From Clostridiaceae bacterium (GTDB taxonomy: Bacteria > Bacillota > Clostridia > Lachnospirales > Lachnospiraceae): a DNA stretch of 64,000 nt. Position 1 is the first letter of the stretch. Each line of letters starts with the position of its first letter. The notes under the pieces are model-generated. The model made no database searches. It worked only from the letters and a program-made list of their open reading frames with translations, and was not told where the DNA came from. This document shows, piece after piece, positions 1 through 8,987 of this stretch. The stretch covers positions 16,843 through 80,842 of the forward strand of contig CAJSZV010000018.1 in the NCBI GenBank assembly GCA_910574345.1, read 5' to 3'. The translations under genes were made by a program, and so were the position numbers.

Positions 1-1073
1 CTCTTATGTATGCCAGGTTTAGGGCGGGAGCGGCTCCCATAGCTTTGGTGAGCATGGATAACTGCAGCCATAACGGGGAGAAGCTTAAGGGCAGTGTCCT
101 GGCTGTTGTGAGGGCCTGGCGGGAGAATGGCCTGGTGCCGGGGGAATTTGAAGCGTATATGAGTGATGAGACGAGAGTGTCTTTCCCGTGGAGCATGATC
201 GACAAGATCACGCCAAGGCCGGCGGAGGTTATTGAGCGGCAGCTAGAAGAGGCAGGGGTGGGGGATATGGCCCCGGTGGTTACCGGCAAAAACACCTATA
301 TCGCTCCTTTTGTCAACGCGGAGATTCCCCAGTATCTGGTGGTGGAGGATCGTTTCCCCAACGGTCGTCCCGCTCTTGAAAAGGCAGGTGTGTATCTCAC
401 AAACCGGGATACGGTGAATATGACGGAGCGCATGAAAGTGACTACCTGTTTAAATCCCCTTCACACTGCCCTGGCAGTTTTCGGATGTCTTTTGGGATAT
501 GACAGCATTGCCGCGGAGATGGGCGATGAGGAGCTTAAAAAACTGGTGGAACATATCGGATACGATGAGGGTATGCCGGTTGTGACGGATCCCGGCATCT
601 TAAGCCCTATGGACTTTATTCACGAGGTGATCGACCAAAGGCTGCCCAATCCTTTTATTCCCGATACGCCTCAGAGGATTGCCACGGATACCAGCCAGAA
701 AGTGGGCATTCGTTTCGGCGAAACCATCAAATCCTACATGGCAGAGAAGGAGCTGGATGTAAACAGCCTGACCTATATTCCCCTTGCCCTGGCAGGATGG
801 CTGCGGTATCTTTTAGGTGTGGACGATAAGGGGGAAACCATGGCAGTGAGCCCGGACCCCATGCTTTCGGAACTGAAAGGACAGCTGGGGGATGTGAAAG
901 CAGGCGAACCGGATTCTTATAAGGGTCAGCTGAGGTCAATCCTTTCCAATCAGGTGATCTTCGGCGTGGATCTGTATGATGCCGGGCTGGCAGATAAGAT
1001 CGAAGGGATGTTCTGTGAGATGTTAGCAGGGCCGGGGGCCGTAAGGGCTGCGCTTCAAAAATATATCTCTTAG
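1..1073 (+). CDS. Mannitol dehydrogenase-family oxidoreductase (fructuronate reductase-like), 5' truncated
   Basis: The reading frame is already open at the first base, so this is the C-terminal ~357 residues of a gene that begins outside the window; family members are usually about 480-540 residues. The visible start carries the family motif SMDNCSHNGEKL, followed by the all-helical C-terminal substrate domain. Members are NAD(P)-dependent cytosolic enzymes that interconvert sugar acids or polyols and 2-keto forms (fructuronate/mannonate, fructose/mannitol, tagaturonate/altronate). The GntR gene 53 bp downstream fits a hexuronate locus such as uxuB-uxuR, but the exact substrate cannot be read from the sequence. 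Family assignment is firm, substrate is inference. Confidence 0.85.
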   Translation, partial: LMYARFRAGAAPIALVSMDNCSHNGEKLKGSVLAVVRAWRENGLVPGEFEAYMSDETRVSFPWSMIDKITPRPAEVIERQLEEAGVGDMAPVVTGKNTYIAPFVNAEIPQYLVVEDRFPNGRPALEKAGVYLTNRDTVNMTERMKVTTCLNPLHTALAVFGCLLGYDSIAAEMGDEELKKLVEHIGYDEGMPVVTDPGILSPMDFIHEVIDQRLPNPFIPDTPQRIATDTSQKVGIRFGETIKSYMAEKELDVNSLTYIPLALAGWLRYLLGVDDKGETMAVSPDPMLSELKGQLGDVKAGEPDSYKGQLRSILSNQVIFGVDLYDAGLADKIEGMFCEMLAGPGAVRAALQKYIS

Positions 1074-1126
1074 TAGTCCATGACAGATAAGAGCATTCAT
1101 AAAAGAAAGGGCGGAAAGGAGCAGCG

Positions 1127-1816
1127 ATGTATATTACGGAGCAGTTGCCCAGAGAGAGCGGCCGTGACTACGCTCTGCGCATGATAAAGGAAAATATTAT
1201 CCGCCTGGAACTGGAACCGGGAAGCAGTATCAGCGACAGGGAACTGGCGGTCTGCCTTTCCCTGTCCCGGACGCCGGTGCGGGAGGCTCTTCTGGAACTG
1301 GCGAAATATAAGGTGGTGGATATCTATCCTCAAAAGGGCAGTGTGGTATCTCTCATTGATTACGAGCTGGTGGAGGAAGCATGCTTTGTCCGCAACGTGC
1401 TGGAGACGGCAGTGGTGGAGCTGGCCTGTGAAAAGATTACGGAGGCTCTTTTGGAAGAACTGGAAAGCAATGTAAAGCTTCAGCGGTTTTATATACAGGA
1501 GAGAGTGCCGGATAAGCTGATGGAGCTGGACGATGAGTTTCACCGTCTGCTGTTTAAGGCGGCAGGGAAGTTACAGACTTATGAGATGACCAAGGGAATG
1601 ATGGTGCATTTTGACCGGGTCAGGAATATGGCTCTGGGGACGGTAAAGGACAGAAGTCTTGCGGAGGATCATCAGAAGATCTTTGAGGCAGTACGGGACA
1701 GGGAATCGTCTAAAGCCAAAAAGCTTATGGAAAAACATTTAAATCGGTACAAAGTGGATGAGGAGGAAGTCAGGAGACGGTATCCGGGATATTTTAAAGG
1801 GCCGGCCAGGGAGTGA
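1127..1816 (+). CDS. GntR-family (FCD/FadR-type) transcriptional regulator
   Basis: A 229-residue protein with an N-terminal winged helix (recognition region LSRTPVREALLELAKY, residues ~46-61, then a wing around IYPQKGSVVSLI) and a helical C-terminal FCD ligand domain with histidines typical of metal/carboxylate binding (EFHRLLFKAAG). AAAGGAG sits a few bases before the ATG. FCD regulators are commonly repressors released by sugar acids, amino acids or carboxylates. Its place directly after a mannitol-dehydrogenase-family gene suggests it senses the substrate of that enzyme; this is inference from context. Confidence 0.88.
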   Translation: MYITEQLPRESGRDYALRMIKENIIRLELEPGSSISDRELAVCLSLSRTPVREALLELAKYKVVDIYPQKGSVVSLIDYELVEEACFVRNVLETAVVELACEKITEALLEELESNVKLQRFYIQERVPDKLMELDDEFHRLLFKAAGKLQTYEMTKGMMVHFDRVRNMALGTVKDRSLAEDHQKIFEAVRDRESSKAKKLMEKHLNRYKVDEEEVRRRYPGYFKGPARE

Positions 1817-1889
1817 AGCGGCTGGCGCTTTAGGTAGAGATAACCTGAAAACTGTGATATACTTCCCTTATGAGAAAAGGAGGGATAAG

Positions 1890-2222
1890 ATGGCTGTTAC
1901 GGTAAATATCTATTACAGCGGCAATAACGGAAATGCGAGAAAGTTTGCAGATGAGATGGTTTCAACCGGGGTTGTTGACAAGATTCGTGCAGAAGAGGGA
2001 AATCTCAGATACGAATATTTCTTTCCCATGGGTGATTCGGAAACCGTACTTTTAATCGACAGCTGGAAAGACCAGCATTCCATAGATGTCCATCATGCAT
2101 CTCCTATGATGGCGCAAATCATGGAACTTCGGGAGAAATATGATTTACATATGAAGGTGGAACGATATGTATCTGATGAGTCGGGAGTTCCCGAAAAGGA
2201 TATGGCATTTATAAAAGAATAA
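1890..2222 (+). CDS. Small antibiotic-biosynthesis-monooxygenase (ABM)-like protein
   Basis: A 110-residue ferredoxin-like alpha+beta barrel protein. The start at 1890 was chosen because AAAAGGAGGGATAAG lies directly before this ATG; a longer open frame overlaps the GntR gene and has no ribosome site. The motifs YEYFFPMGDSETVLLIDSW and HHASPMMAQIMEL are characteristic of the ABM/YdhR-like putative quinol monooxygenase family, whose members act as cofactor-free monooxygenases or have unknown roles. In an anaerobe the biochemical role is unclear. It follows the GntR gene by 73 bp on the same strand. Confidence 0.75.
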   Translation: MAVTVNIYYSGNNGNARKFADEMVSTGVVDKIRAEEGNLRYEYFFPMGDSETVLLIDSWKDQHSIDVHHASPMMAQIMELREKYDLHMKVERYVSDESGVPEKDMAFIKE

Positions 2223-2228
2223 GGAAAT

Positions 2229-2255
2229 TGCCCCCTCCTAAGCGGGCAGGGGGCA
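2229..2255. terminator. Possible transcription terminator between convergent genes
   Basis: An 8-bp GC-rich stem (TGCCCCCT at 2229-2236, AGGGGGCA at 2248-2255) lies between the ABM-like gene and the convergent glycosidase gene. No clear T-run follows on the + strand, so termination is plausible but not certain. Confidence 0.45.
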
Positions 2256-2283
2256 TATGACGGTGCAGCAGTTCCTTCTAAGC

Positions 2284-3808
<1,525 letters not shown>

Positions 3809-3866
3809 AAATTTTATGAGGGAATTTATAAATCAGCGGGACTGCTGCTTTTTGATGAAACCTTTG

Positions 3867-3895
3867 TTGTATTTCAGAAGCTTTTAAACTATAAT
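3867..3895 (+). promoter_or_regulatory. Promoter of the GHKL-RR-HNH-methyltransferase cassette
   Basis: TTGTAT (3867-3872), 17 bp spacer, TATAAT (3890-3895) on the + strand, about 75 bp ahead of the first cassette start codon. It is the only convincing promoter seen for the four genes, which are otherwise nearly gapless. Confidence 0.65.
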
Positions 3896-3971
3896 AGATA
3901 ATAGCAGAAAAAGAATTTTGAATAGAATGTAATGAAAATATATGGGATTTATAAGACCTGGAGGAACAAGG

Positions 3972-6125
3972 ATGGAAAAGCTGGAGTACATTATTGAGGA
4001 TCGTACCATAGCAGAGGTATTAGGGATACAGAATTTCACGAATGAGGAATCTGCGGTATTGGAACTGGTTAAAAATTCCTTTGATGCACAGGCAAAAAAT
4101 GTCCATATTATTATTTCAAAAGAGCAGATGATCATCGAAGATGATGGAATTGGTATGACTCGCAATAAAATCCTGGATTTTTGGATGCATGTTGGAAAAA
4201 GCGATAAAGATTATCAGATTGGTGAAAAAGAGAATGCAAGAGTTTTGGCAGGCTCGAAAGGAGTTGGACGGTTTGCATTGGCCCGTCTGGGGGGAACAGC
4301 GGCAGTATATTCAAAGGCAGAGCGGGAGATGGGAATTGTATGGAATACAGATTGGAATACGAATACTTTGGACACGATAAATGACTTGAAAGCCCAGGGA
4401 ACGAGAATTGAGATAGGGCAGTTAAGAGATAGTTGGACAAAGACCAGAGTCTCGAATTTAGTCGATTTTTTGTCAAGAACATATAATGATGACTCTATGA
4501 AGATCTATGTAGAATACCAAGGCGATAAAAAACAAATACAGAGATATTTTGATGATTTTAAGTTAGGGATTCATGGAGTAAGTTTGATAAATTTAAACTA
4601 TGATGCAAAAACCAGGGATTTGACATGCCGGATCGAATCAGATGAATTTAAAGAAGAAGCTTTAAAATGGTGCCCTGAGACAAATTTGCAGAGAACAGAA
4701 GTTGTATTGAATATCGTTGATGAATTGGATGGGATGCAGGAGGCGTTAACACAGGATGAGATGTCCGAAGAGGCATGGGGAGAGCTATTGACTTCTGTAG
4801 GAAGTTTTTCGGCAGAGTTTTATTTTTCTTTAAAAAATCCTTCGGTTGTAGATGCGGATAAATTTTGCTATAAACATCGAATTTTAGAAAAACGCTATGG
4901 CTATGGAATTGTGCTGTATAGAAATTCCTTTAGCATATCATCTTATGAGGGAAAAAGGGATTGGCTTGGTTTTGGTAAAAGATCAAGATTATCACCGGCA
5001 GCAGCGTCTCATGGAACAGGTTCCTGGAGGGTAAGGGAAAATCAGATATCGGGGAAAGTGATTATTGATAAAAAAGAAAATGAGCTGCTTGTAGATTTGG
5101 CAAACCGACAGGGATTGGTAGAAAATGTTATATACAGAGTTTTTATTCAGATTCTTCTGTCAGGGATTCAATGCTTTGAGAGATATCGTCAGGGCATTAT
5201 TCGAAATATCAATAAGAAAAATGAGGCGGAAAAGCCGGCTGAATCTAAAATATTTGAGATGATAGTGAAACGGCCTGAGAAGCTGTCTGCCCTTTCTGAT
5301 GAGGAACGGAATACCTTTGTTCAGGAATTAAAGGGTATGAAAGCAAAGGATAGTGAAAACCGACGACAGATGGAAGAAACCGAAAAAAAATATAAATATG
5401 ATATCCGGTTGTTGAATACATTTGCCACATCAGGACTGAAAGCTGCTTCCATAGCTCACGAAATGTTTAATAATAGAAACAACATTGATGAAAATGTAAA
5501 TTATATTATCGAGGCGCTAAAAAGATATGAACTTTGGGATATTGTAAACGAACCGGATAATTTGAGGTATATGCATAGGAATATTCCGGCTCTTCTGAAT
5601 AAAAATCAAAAAATTAATAAAAAGATAATCTCATTTATGGATGCAATGCTTTCGGAATCAGAAAAACAGCAGTTTCAGCCGGAAAGTCTTAAGATTCATG
5701 AGATTTTTGAAGAGATAAAGATTGGATGGGAAAAAGACTATTCCTGGGTGGATATTCGATTTTCGGCGGAAGAAGGGATGGAACATAGAAGCGCAAAAGA
5801 TATCTTCAAGGTAATATTTGATAATCTGATCTTGAACAGTATTCAGCAAAATGATGATGAAAATATACTCCAGATTTCGATACAGGTTGAAAAGAGAGGA
5901 AGAAATATTGAGATCGTTTATTCAGATGATGGAAAGGGACTTCCTCCTAAGTTTCTTCCTGATCCCATGCGCATACTGGAAGTGCATGCGACGTCGAGAA
6001 AAAACGGACATGGAATAGGAATGTGGATTGTTAATAATACAGTTGTTGAAAGTGGTGGAGAGATCATAAGTATTGAAGGTGTCAATGGCTTTAAAATAAA
6101 GTTTAGCATAGGAGATAGAGTGTAG
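3972..6125 (+). CDS. Double GHKL protein: N-terminal Hsp90/MORC-like ATPase plus C-terminal histidine-kinase module
   Basis: A 717-residue soluble protein; start 3972 chosen for GGAGG 7 bases upstream (an in-frame ATG at 3942 lacks one). It has two Bergerat-fold ATPase units. Unit 1: N-box ELVKNSFDA (E31, N35, D38), G1 EDDGIGM (~57-62), G2 GSKGVGRFALARLG (~94-107), the arrangement of Hsp90/MutL/MORC proteins. A ~300-residue middle region follows, then a DHp-like helix AASIAHEMFN with a candidate phospho-acceptor H496, and unit 2: N-box FDNLILNSIQQN (~616-627), G1 SDDGKG, G2 GHGIGMWIVNN (~680), as in sensor kinases. No membrane segment is seen. It is followed 2 bp later by a receiver protein, suggesting phosphotransfer. 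First gene of an AT-rich cassette. Domain calls are firm, the defence role is inference. Confidence 0.85.
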   Translation: MEKLEYIIEDRTIAEVLGIQNFTNEESAVLELVKNSFDAQAKNVHIIISKEQMIIEDDGIGMTRNKILDFWMHVGKSDKDYQIGEKENARVLAGSKGVGRFALARLGGTAAVYSKAEREMGIVWNTDWNTNTLDTINDLKAQGTRIEIGQLRDSWTKTRVSNLVDFLSRTYNDDSMKIYVEYQGDKKQIQRYFDDFKLGIHGVSLINLNYDAKTRDLTCRIESDEFKEEALKWCPETNLQRTEVVLNIVDELDGMQEALTQDEMSEEAWGELLTSVGSFSAEFYFSLKNPSVVDADKFCYKHRILEKRYGYGIVLYRNSFSISSYEGKRDWLGFGKRSRLSPAAASHGTGSWRVRENQISGKVIIDKKENELLVDLANRQGLVENVIYRVFIQILLSGIQCFERYRQGIIRNINKKNEAEKPAESKIFEMIVKRPEKLSALSDEERNTFVQELKGMKAKDSENRRQMEETEKKYKYDIRLLNTFATSGLKAASIAHEMFNNRNNIDENVNYIIEALKRYELWDIVNEPDNLRYMHRNIPALLNKNQKINKKIISFMDAMLSESEKQQFQPESLKIHEIFEEIKIGWEKDYSWVDIRFSAEEGMEHRSAKDIFKVIFDNLILNSIQQNDDENILQISIQVEKRGRNIEIVYSDDGKGLPPKFLPDPMRILEVHATSRKNGHGIGMWIVNNTVVESGGEIISIEGVNGFKIKFSIGDRV

Positions 6126-6127
6126 CA

Positions 6128-6715
6128 ATGAAAGAAAAAATAAATCTGGTATATATTGATGATGAACCGGATATGGCAATTTCGCGTTATCTGGAAGATA
6201 ATTATCGAAATGACAATGCAGATGTAGATTACAAGGAGTTTATTTTCAAGTGTGAGGAAGGATATGAGAGTCTGTTAGAGTCAAAAGAGATCAATTTAGC
6301 CAATGTGATTCTTATAGATTCCAAGCTCTTTGAAAATGATAATATAAGACATAAGGGTAAATTTTCAGGGGAAGAGTTTAAGATGATTTTGAGGAAGTTA
6401 TTTCCATTTATCGAGGTTTTGGTTATTTCACAGAATGGTGAAAATGAGGCTTATGAAATTATTCCTAAGTATAGAAGCGGAACATCTGAAAAGTCAGAAG
6501 ATTATTATGACAGAGTATTAAAAGGAAAGATAGATGAAAGCATTAGGAAGGTGATTATTTTCCGAAATATTTCTAAAAAATTGGGAAGGAACAAGGGGCT
6601 TGAAGAAGTTCTTGTGGAAAAAACAATGGATTCATTAAATGGTATCAGAGATTATGAAAATTTGAAAAAGGAAGATATAGATCATTTGATCGCTGCCTTT
6701 CAGCAAATAAAATAG
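6128..6715 (+). CDS. Response-regulator receiver protein of the cassette
   Basis: A 195-residue protein beginning with a receiver domain: acidic pair D11-D12 (VYIDDEPDM), phospho-acceptor D64 (VILIDSKLF) and the switch Ser in VLVISQN (~100-103). The usual Lys-Pro near the end of the receiver is not obvious (YDRVLKGK instead). The last ~55 residues are helical and charged with no recognisable winged helix, so it is more likely a protein-interaction output than a DNA-binding regulator. It starts 2 bp after the GHKL gene stop, and the HNH gene starts 11 bp later. The natural partner is H496 of the GHKL protein. Coding bases are as AT-rich as the rest of the cassette. Confidence 0.75.
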   Translation: MKEKINLVYIDDEPDMAISRYLEDNYRNDNADVDYKEFIFKCEEGYESLLESKEINLANVILIDSKLFENDNIRHKGKFSGEEFKMILRKLFPFIEVLVISQNGENEAYEIIPKYRSGTSEKSEDYYDRVLKGKIDESIRKVIIFRNISKKLGRNKGLEEVLVEKTMDSLNGIRDYENLKKEDIDHLIAAFQQIK

Positions 6716-6726
6716 AGGTAAAGTAA

Positions 6727-7392
6727 ATGCCAAAAGATAAAGATTACAGAAATACCCAATATTGTAAAGAATTAATTGATGTTTCAAATAAAAAAGAAAG
6801 GTTGGAAGCACAAATACAAGAGGATTTTCCGAGAACAAGGATTATCTATAATAAGGTAAAAAAACGTGGTGGAATATATAATCGGAAATTTGCGGAAATT
6901 TACAATGAGAAATGTGCGTATTGCGGAATTTTGTTAGGATTGATTCCATTAGAATCTTTCGAGGTGGATCATTTTATAAATGAGGCTTCTTTTTCTGATA
7001 CGGAGGAAGACCGCATAAAAGCAGGGAGGATGGAGAATCTGATATGGTCCTGTATAGATTGTAATCGGGGTAAAAGCGGGCTTACCATTACTCCGCCTTA
7101 TGATCATATTTTAAATGTTGATCAAGGGAATATATGTCAGGTATTTGAAAGGGATAAAGATTTTTACATACGGATAAATGCTCAGTATAAAAATGATGAA
7201 TTTGTAAAAATGTTTTATGATAGCCTGCATCTGGGGTATCAGAGGCGGCGTATGGATTATTTGCTTTTACAGATGTATGGAAGAATGAAAGCAGAGAGAA
7301 ATGAGATGAAGAAAAATAAACTAGGGGCGGCTTTTTTAGAATTACTTGAAGCAAGAAATAGAATGCATATAACAGATGGGAAACGGATATGA
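6727..7392 (+). CDS. HNH endonuclease
   Basis: A 221-residue protein with a complete zinc-binding HNH core: C63-x2-C66 (CAYC), the catalytic strand FEVDHF (D81, H82), N104 in ENLIWSC and the second zinc pair C109-x2-C112 followed by NRGKSG. This is the bba-metal nuclease of many restriction and defence systems (McrA, PtuB). The N-terminal ~55 residues are basic and may bind DNA. GAGG lies 10 bases before the start. It overlaps the methyltransferase by ATGA, so the two are translationally coupled, which strongly suggests a restriction-modification relationship. Confidence 0.88.
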   Translation: MPKDKDYRNTQYCKELIDVSNKKERLEAQIQEDFPRTRIIYNKVKKRGGIYNRKFAEIYNEKCAYCGILLGLIPLESFEVDHFINEASFSDTEEDRIKAGRMENLIWSCIDCNRGKSGLTITPPYDHILNVDQGNICQVFERDKDFYIRINAQYKNDEFVKMFYDSLHLGYQRRRMDYLLLQMYGRMKAERNEMKKNKLGAAFLELLEARNRMHITDGKRI

Positions 7393-8987
7393 AGAGTTTA
7401 GAGAATAAATTATCCGGTTCTTATTACACACCTGACAGAACGGTTCAATTTATGAAAAACTATTTGCATATTGAACATCAGTATTATACCAAAATATTGG
7501 AGCCTTCTGCGGGAGATGGACGTTTTATAGATGCATTTTGTAAAAGTGATGAAATTGAACAACTTACAGCGGTTGAATTGGATGAAAAGAAAACAACACT
7601 TTTAAGAGAAAAAAAATATTCGGATAAGGTGGTCATTATCAACGATGATTTTTTGGATTATGCTTTTAAAGTGCAAGGTAAATTTCATTTAATAATTGGA
7701 AATCCACCTTATATTAATATAAAGAATATGGAAAGCAGTACTCTGGAAAAGGCAAAAAAATTATGTGACAGATTTCATTTGCCATATTCTATGATGAAGA
7801 ATGTATGGGTTGCTTTTCTTCTTGCGGCAGTTTCATGTCTGAGAGAGTCCGGAGTTATATTTCTGGTATTGCCCATGGAATTTCTGCAGGTACAATATGC
7901 GGAAAAAATTCGTATATTTTTGGAGGAGAGGTTTAATACAATACACATTCTAACATTCAGGGAGGCTATGTTCCCGCAAATTGAACAGGAAGCATGTCTT
8001 GTTTATTTGACCAATGAGAATAACAGAGAGCCTAATATTAATTTTAAGATTTATAGGCAGTTGGATTCACAAACGCCCTTTCATCATTCTGTTATCCAGA
8101 GAAATAAACCATTAAAGAAGTGGACAAATGCTATTTTATCTGATCAGGATATTGATGTTTTAGAACGGATGAGGAAAAGATATATAAGAATTTCAGACAT
8201 TTGCGAGGCATCTCCAGGAATTGTAACAGGTGCAAACAATGAATTCATTTTAAACTCAGATGAAGTAGAATCACTGCAATGCGGGGAATATATACTGCCT
8301 GTTATTCCTAAAGGCGGTATGTTAAGAGGAAAATTTATTTTAAACCGGGAAGTTGTAAAGCGGTTAGGAGAGGAAAATGAACGAATATATCTTTTGAATT
8401 TATCGAAAACTGATCCAGGTTTATATTCAGAAGAGTTGATCCGGTATCTGAATACGATCGGGGAAAAAGAGAATTCGTCGGGGATTAAGCTGAAGGAGCG
8501 ATATAAATGCAGAAATAGAAAACCATGGTATGGGGTTCCTATTGTTGCCAACGGTGATTTGTTTTTTTTTAAGCGATATGATAAGCTTCCAAAGCTTTGC
8601 ATTAATGAGGCGGATCTATACACAACAGATATTGCTTATAATATGAGACTGAAAGGCTATTATGATAAAAGAAGTGCAGCCTTTTGTTTTTATAATTCAT
8701 TAACTTTAGCACAATGCGAATACTATGGGCGGTATTACGCAGGCGGCGTATCGGAATTAATCCCAAGTGAGTTTAAAGAACTGGCAATACCATATAAGGA
8801 TATTTGCGAGGAGGATATTCTTTGTCTGGACAGAATGTTTCAGGAAAATGCGGCAAGTATGGAAATTATCAGATTTGTTAATTCCAGAACGATAGGAAAG
8901 GATTTGCCATTGGAACAGATCAATCAATTGGATAGCATTAGAAAACGGCTGATGGACAGAAGAATTACAAAAAAGGAAAAGAAATAA
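7389..8987 (+). CDS. N6-adenine DNA methyltransferase (Eco57I/TaqI-like, gamma type)
   Basis: A 532-residue protein opening with GSYYTP, SAM-binding motif I LEPSAGDGRF (~38-46), an acidic motif II AVELDE, and catalytic motif IV NPPY (105-108), in the order of gamma-class adenine methyltransferases. The C-terminal ~270 residues resemble a target-recognition region (KPWYGVP, FYNSLTLA blocks). There is no PD-(D/E)xK or helicase part, so any cleavage must come from the neighbouring HNH protein. It overlaps the HNH gene by 4 bp and its TAA shares a base with the ATG of the ABC exporter. Expected to modify adenine in an unknown site to mark self DNA. Confidence 0.9.
   Translation: MKSLENKLSGSYYTPDRTVQFMKNYLHIEHQYYTKILEPSAGDGRFIDAFCKSDEIEQLTAVELDEKKTTLLREKKYSDKVVIINDDFLDYAFKVQGKFHLIIGNPPYINIKNMESSTLEKAKKLCDRFHLPYSMMKNVWVAFLLAAVSCLRESGVIFLVLPMEFLQVQYAEKIRIFLEERFNTIHILTFREAMFPQIEQEACLVYLTNENNREPNINFKIYRQLDSQTPFHHSVIQRNKPLKKWTNAILSDQDIDVLERMRKRYIRISDICEASPGIVTGANNEFILNSDEVESLQCGEYILPVIPKGGMLRGKFILNREVVKRLGEENERIYLLNLSKTDPGLYSEELIRYLNTIGEKENSSGIKLKERYKCRNRKPWYGVPIVANGDLFFFKRYDKLPKLCINEADLYTTDIAYNMRLKGYYDKRSAAFCFYNSLTLAQCEYYGRYYAGGVSELIPSEFKELAIPYKDICEEDILCLDRMFQENAASMEIIRFVNSRTIGKDLPLEQINQLDSIRKRLMDRRITKKEKK

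Noticed and set aside
1758..1889. Longer N-terminus for the ABM-like protein
   Set aside because: It overlaps the GntR gene, has no ribosome site and adds sequence unlike the family; 1890 has a near-perfect one.
3972..8987. Identification as a Septu or standard type IIG/III restriction system
   Set aside because: Septu has an SMC-like ATPase rather than GHKL domains, and no fused nuclease-methyltransferase or Res helicase is present.
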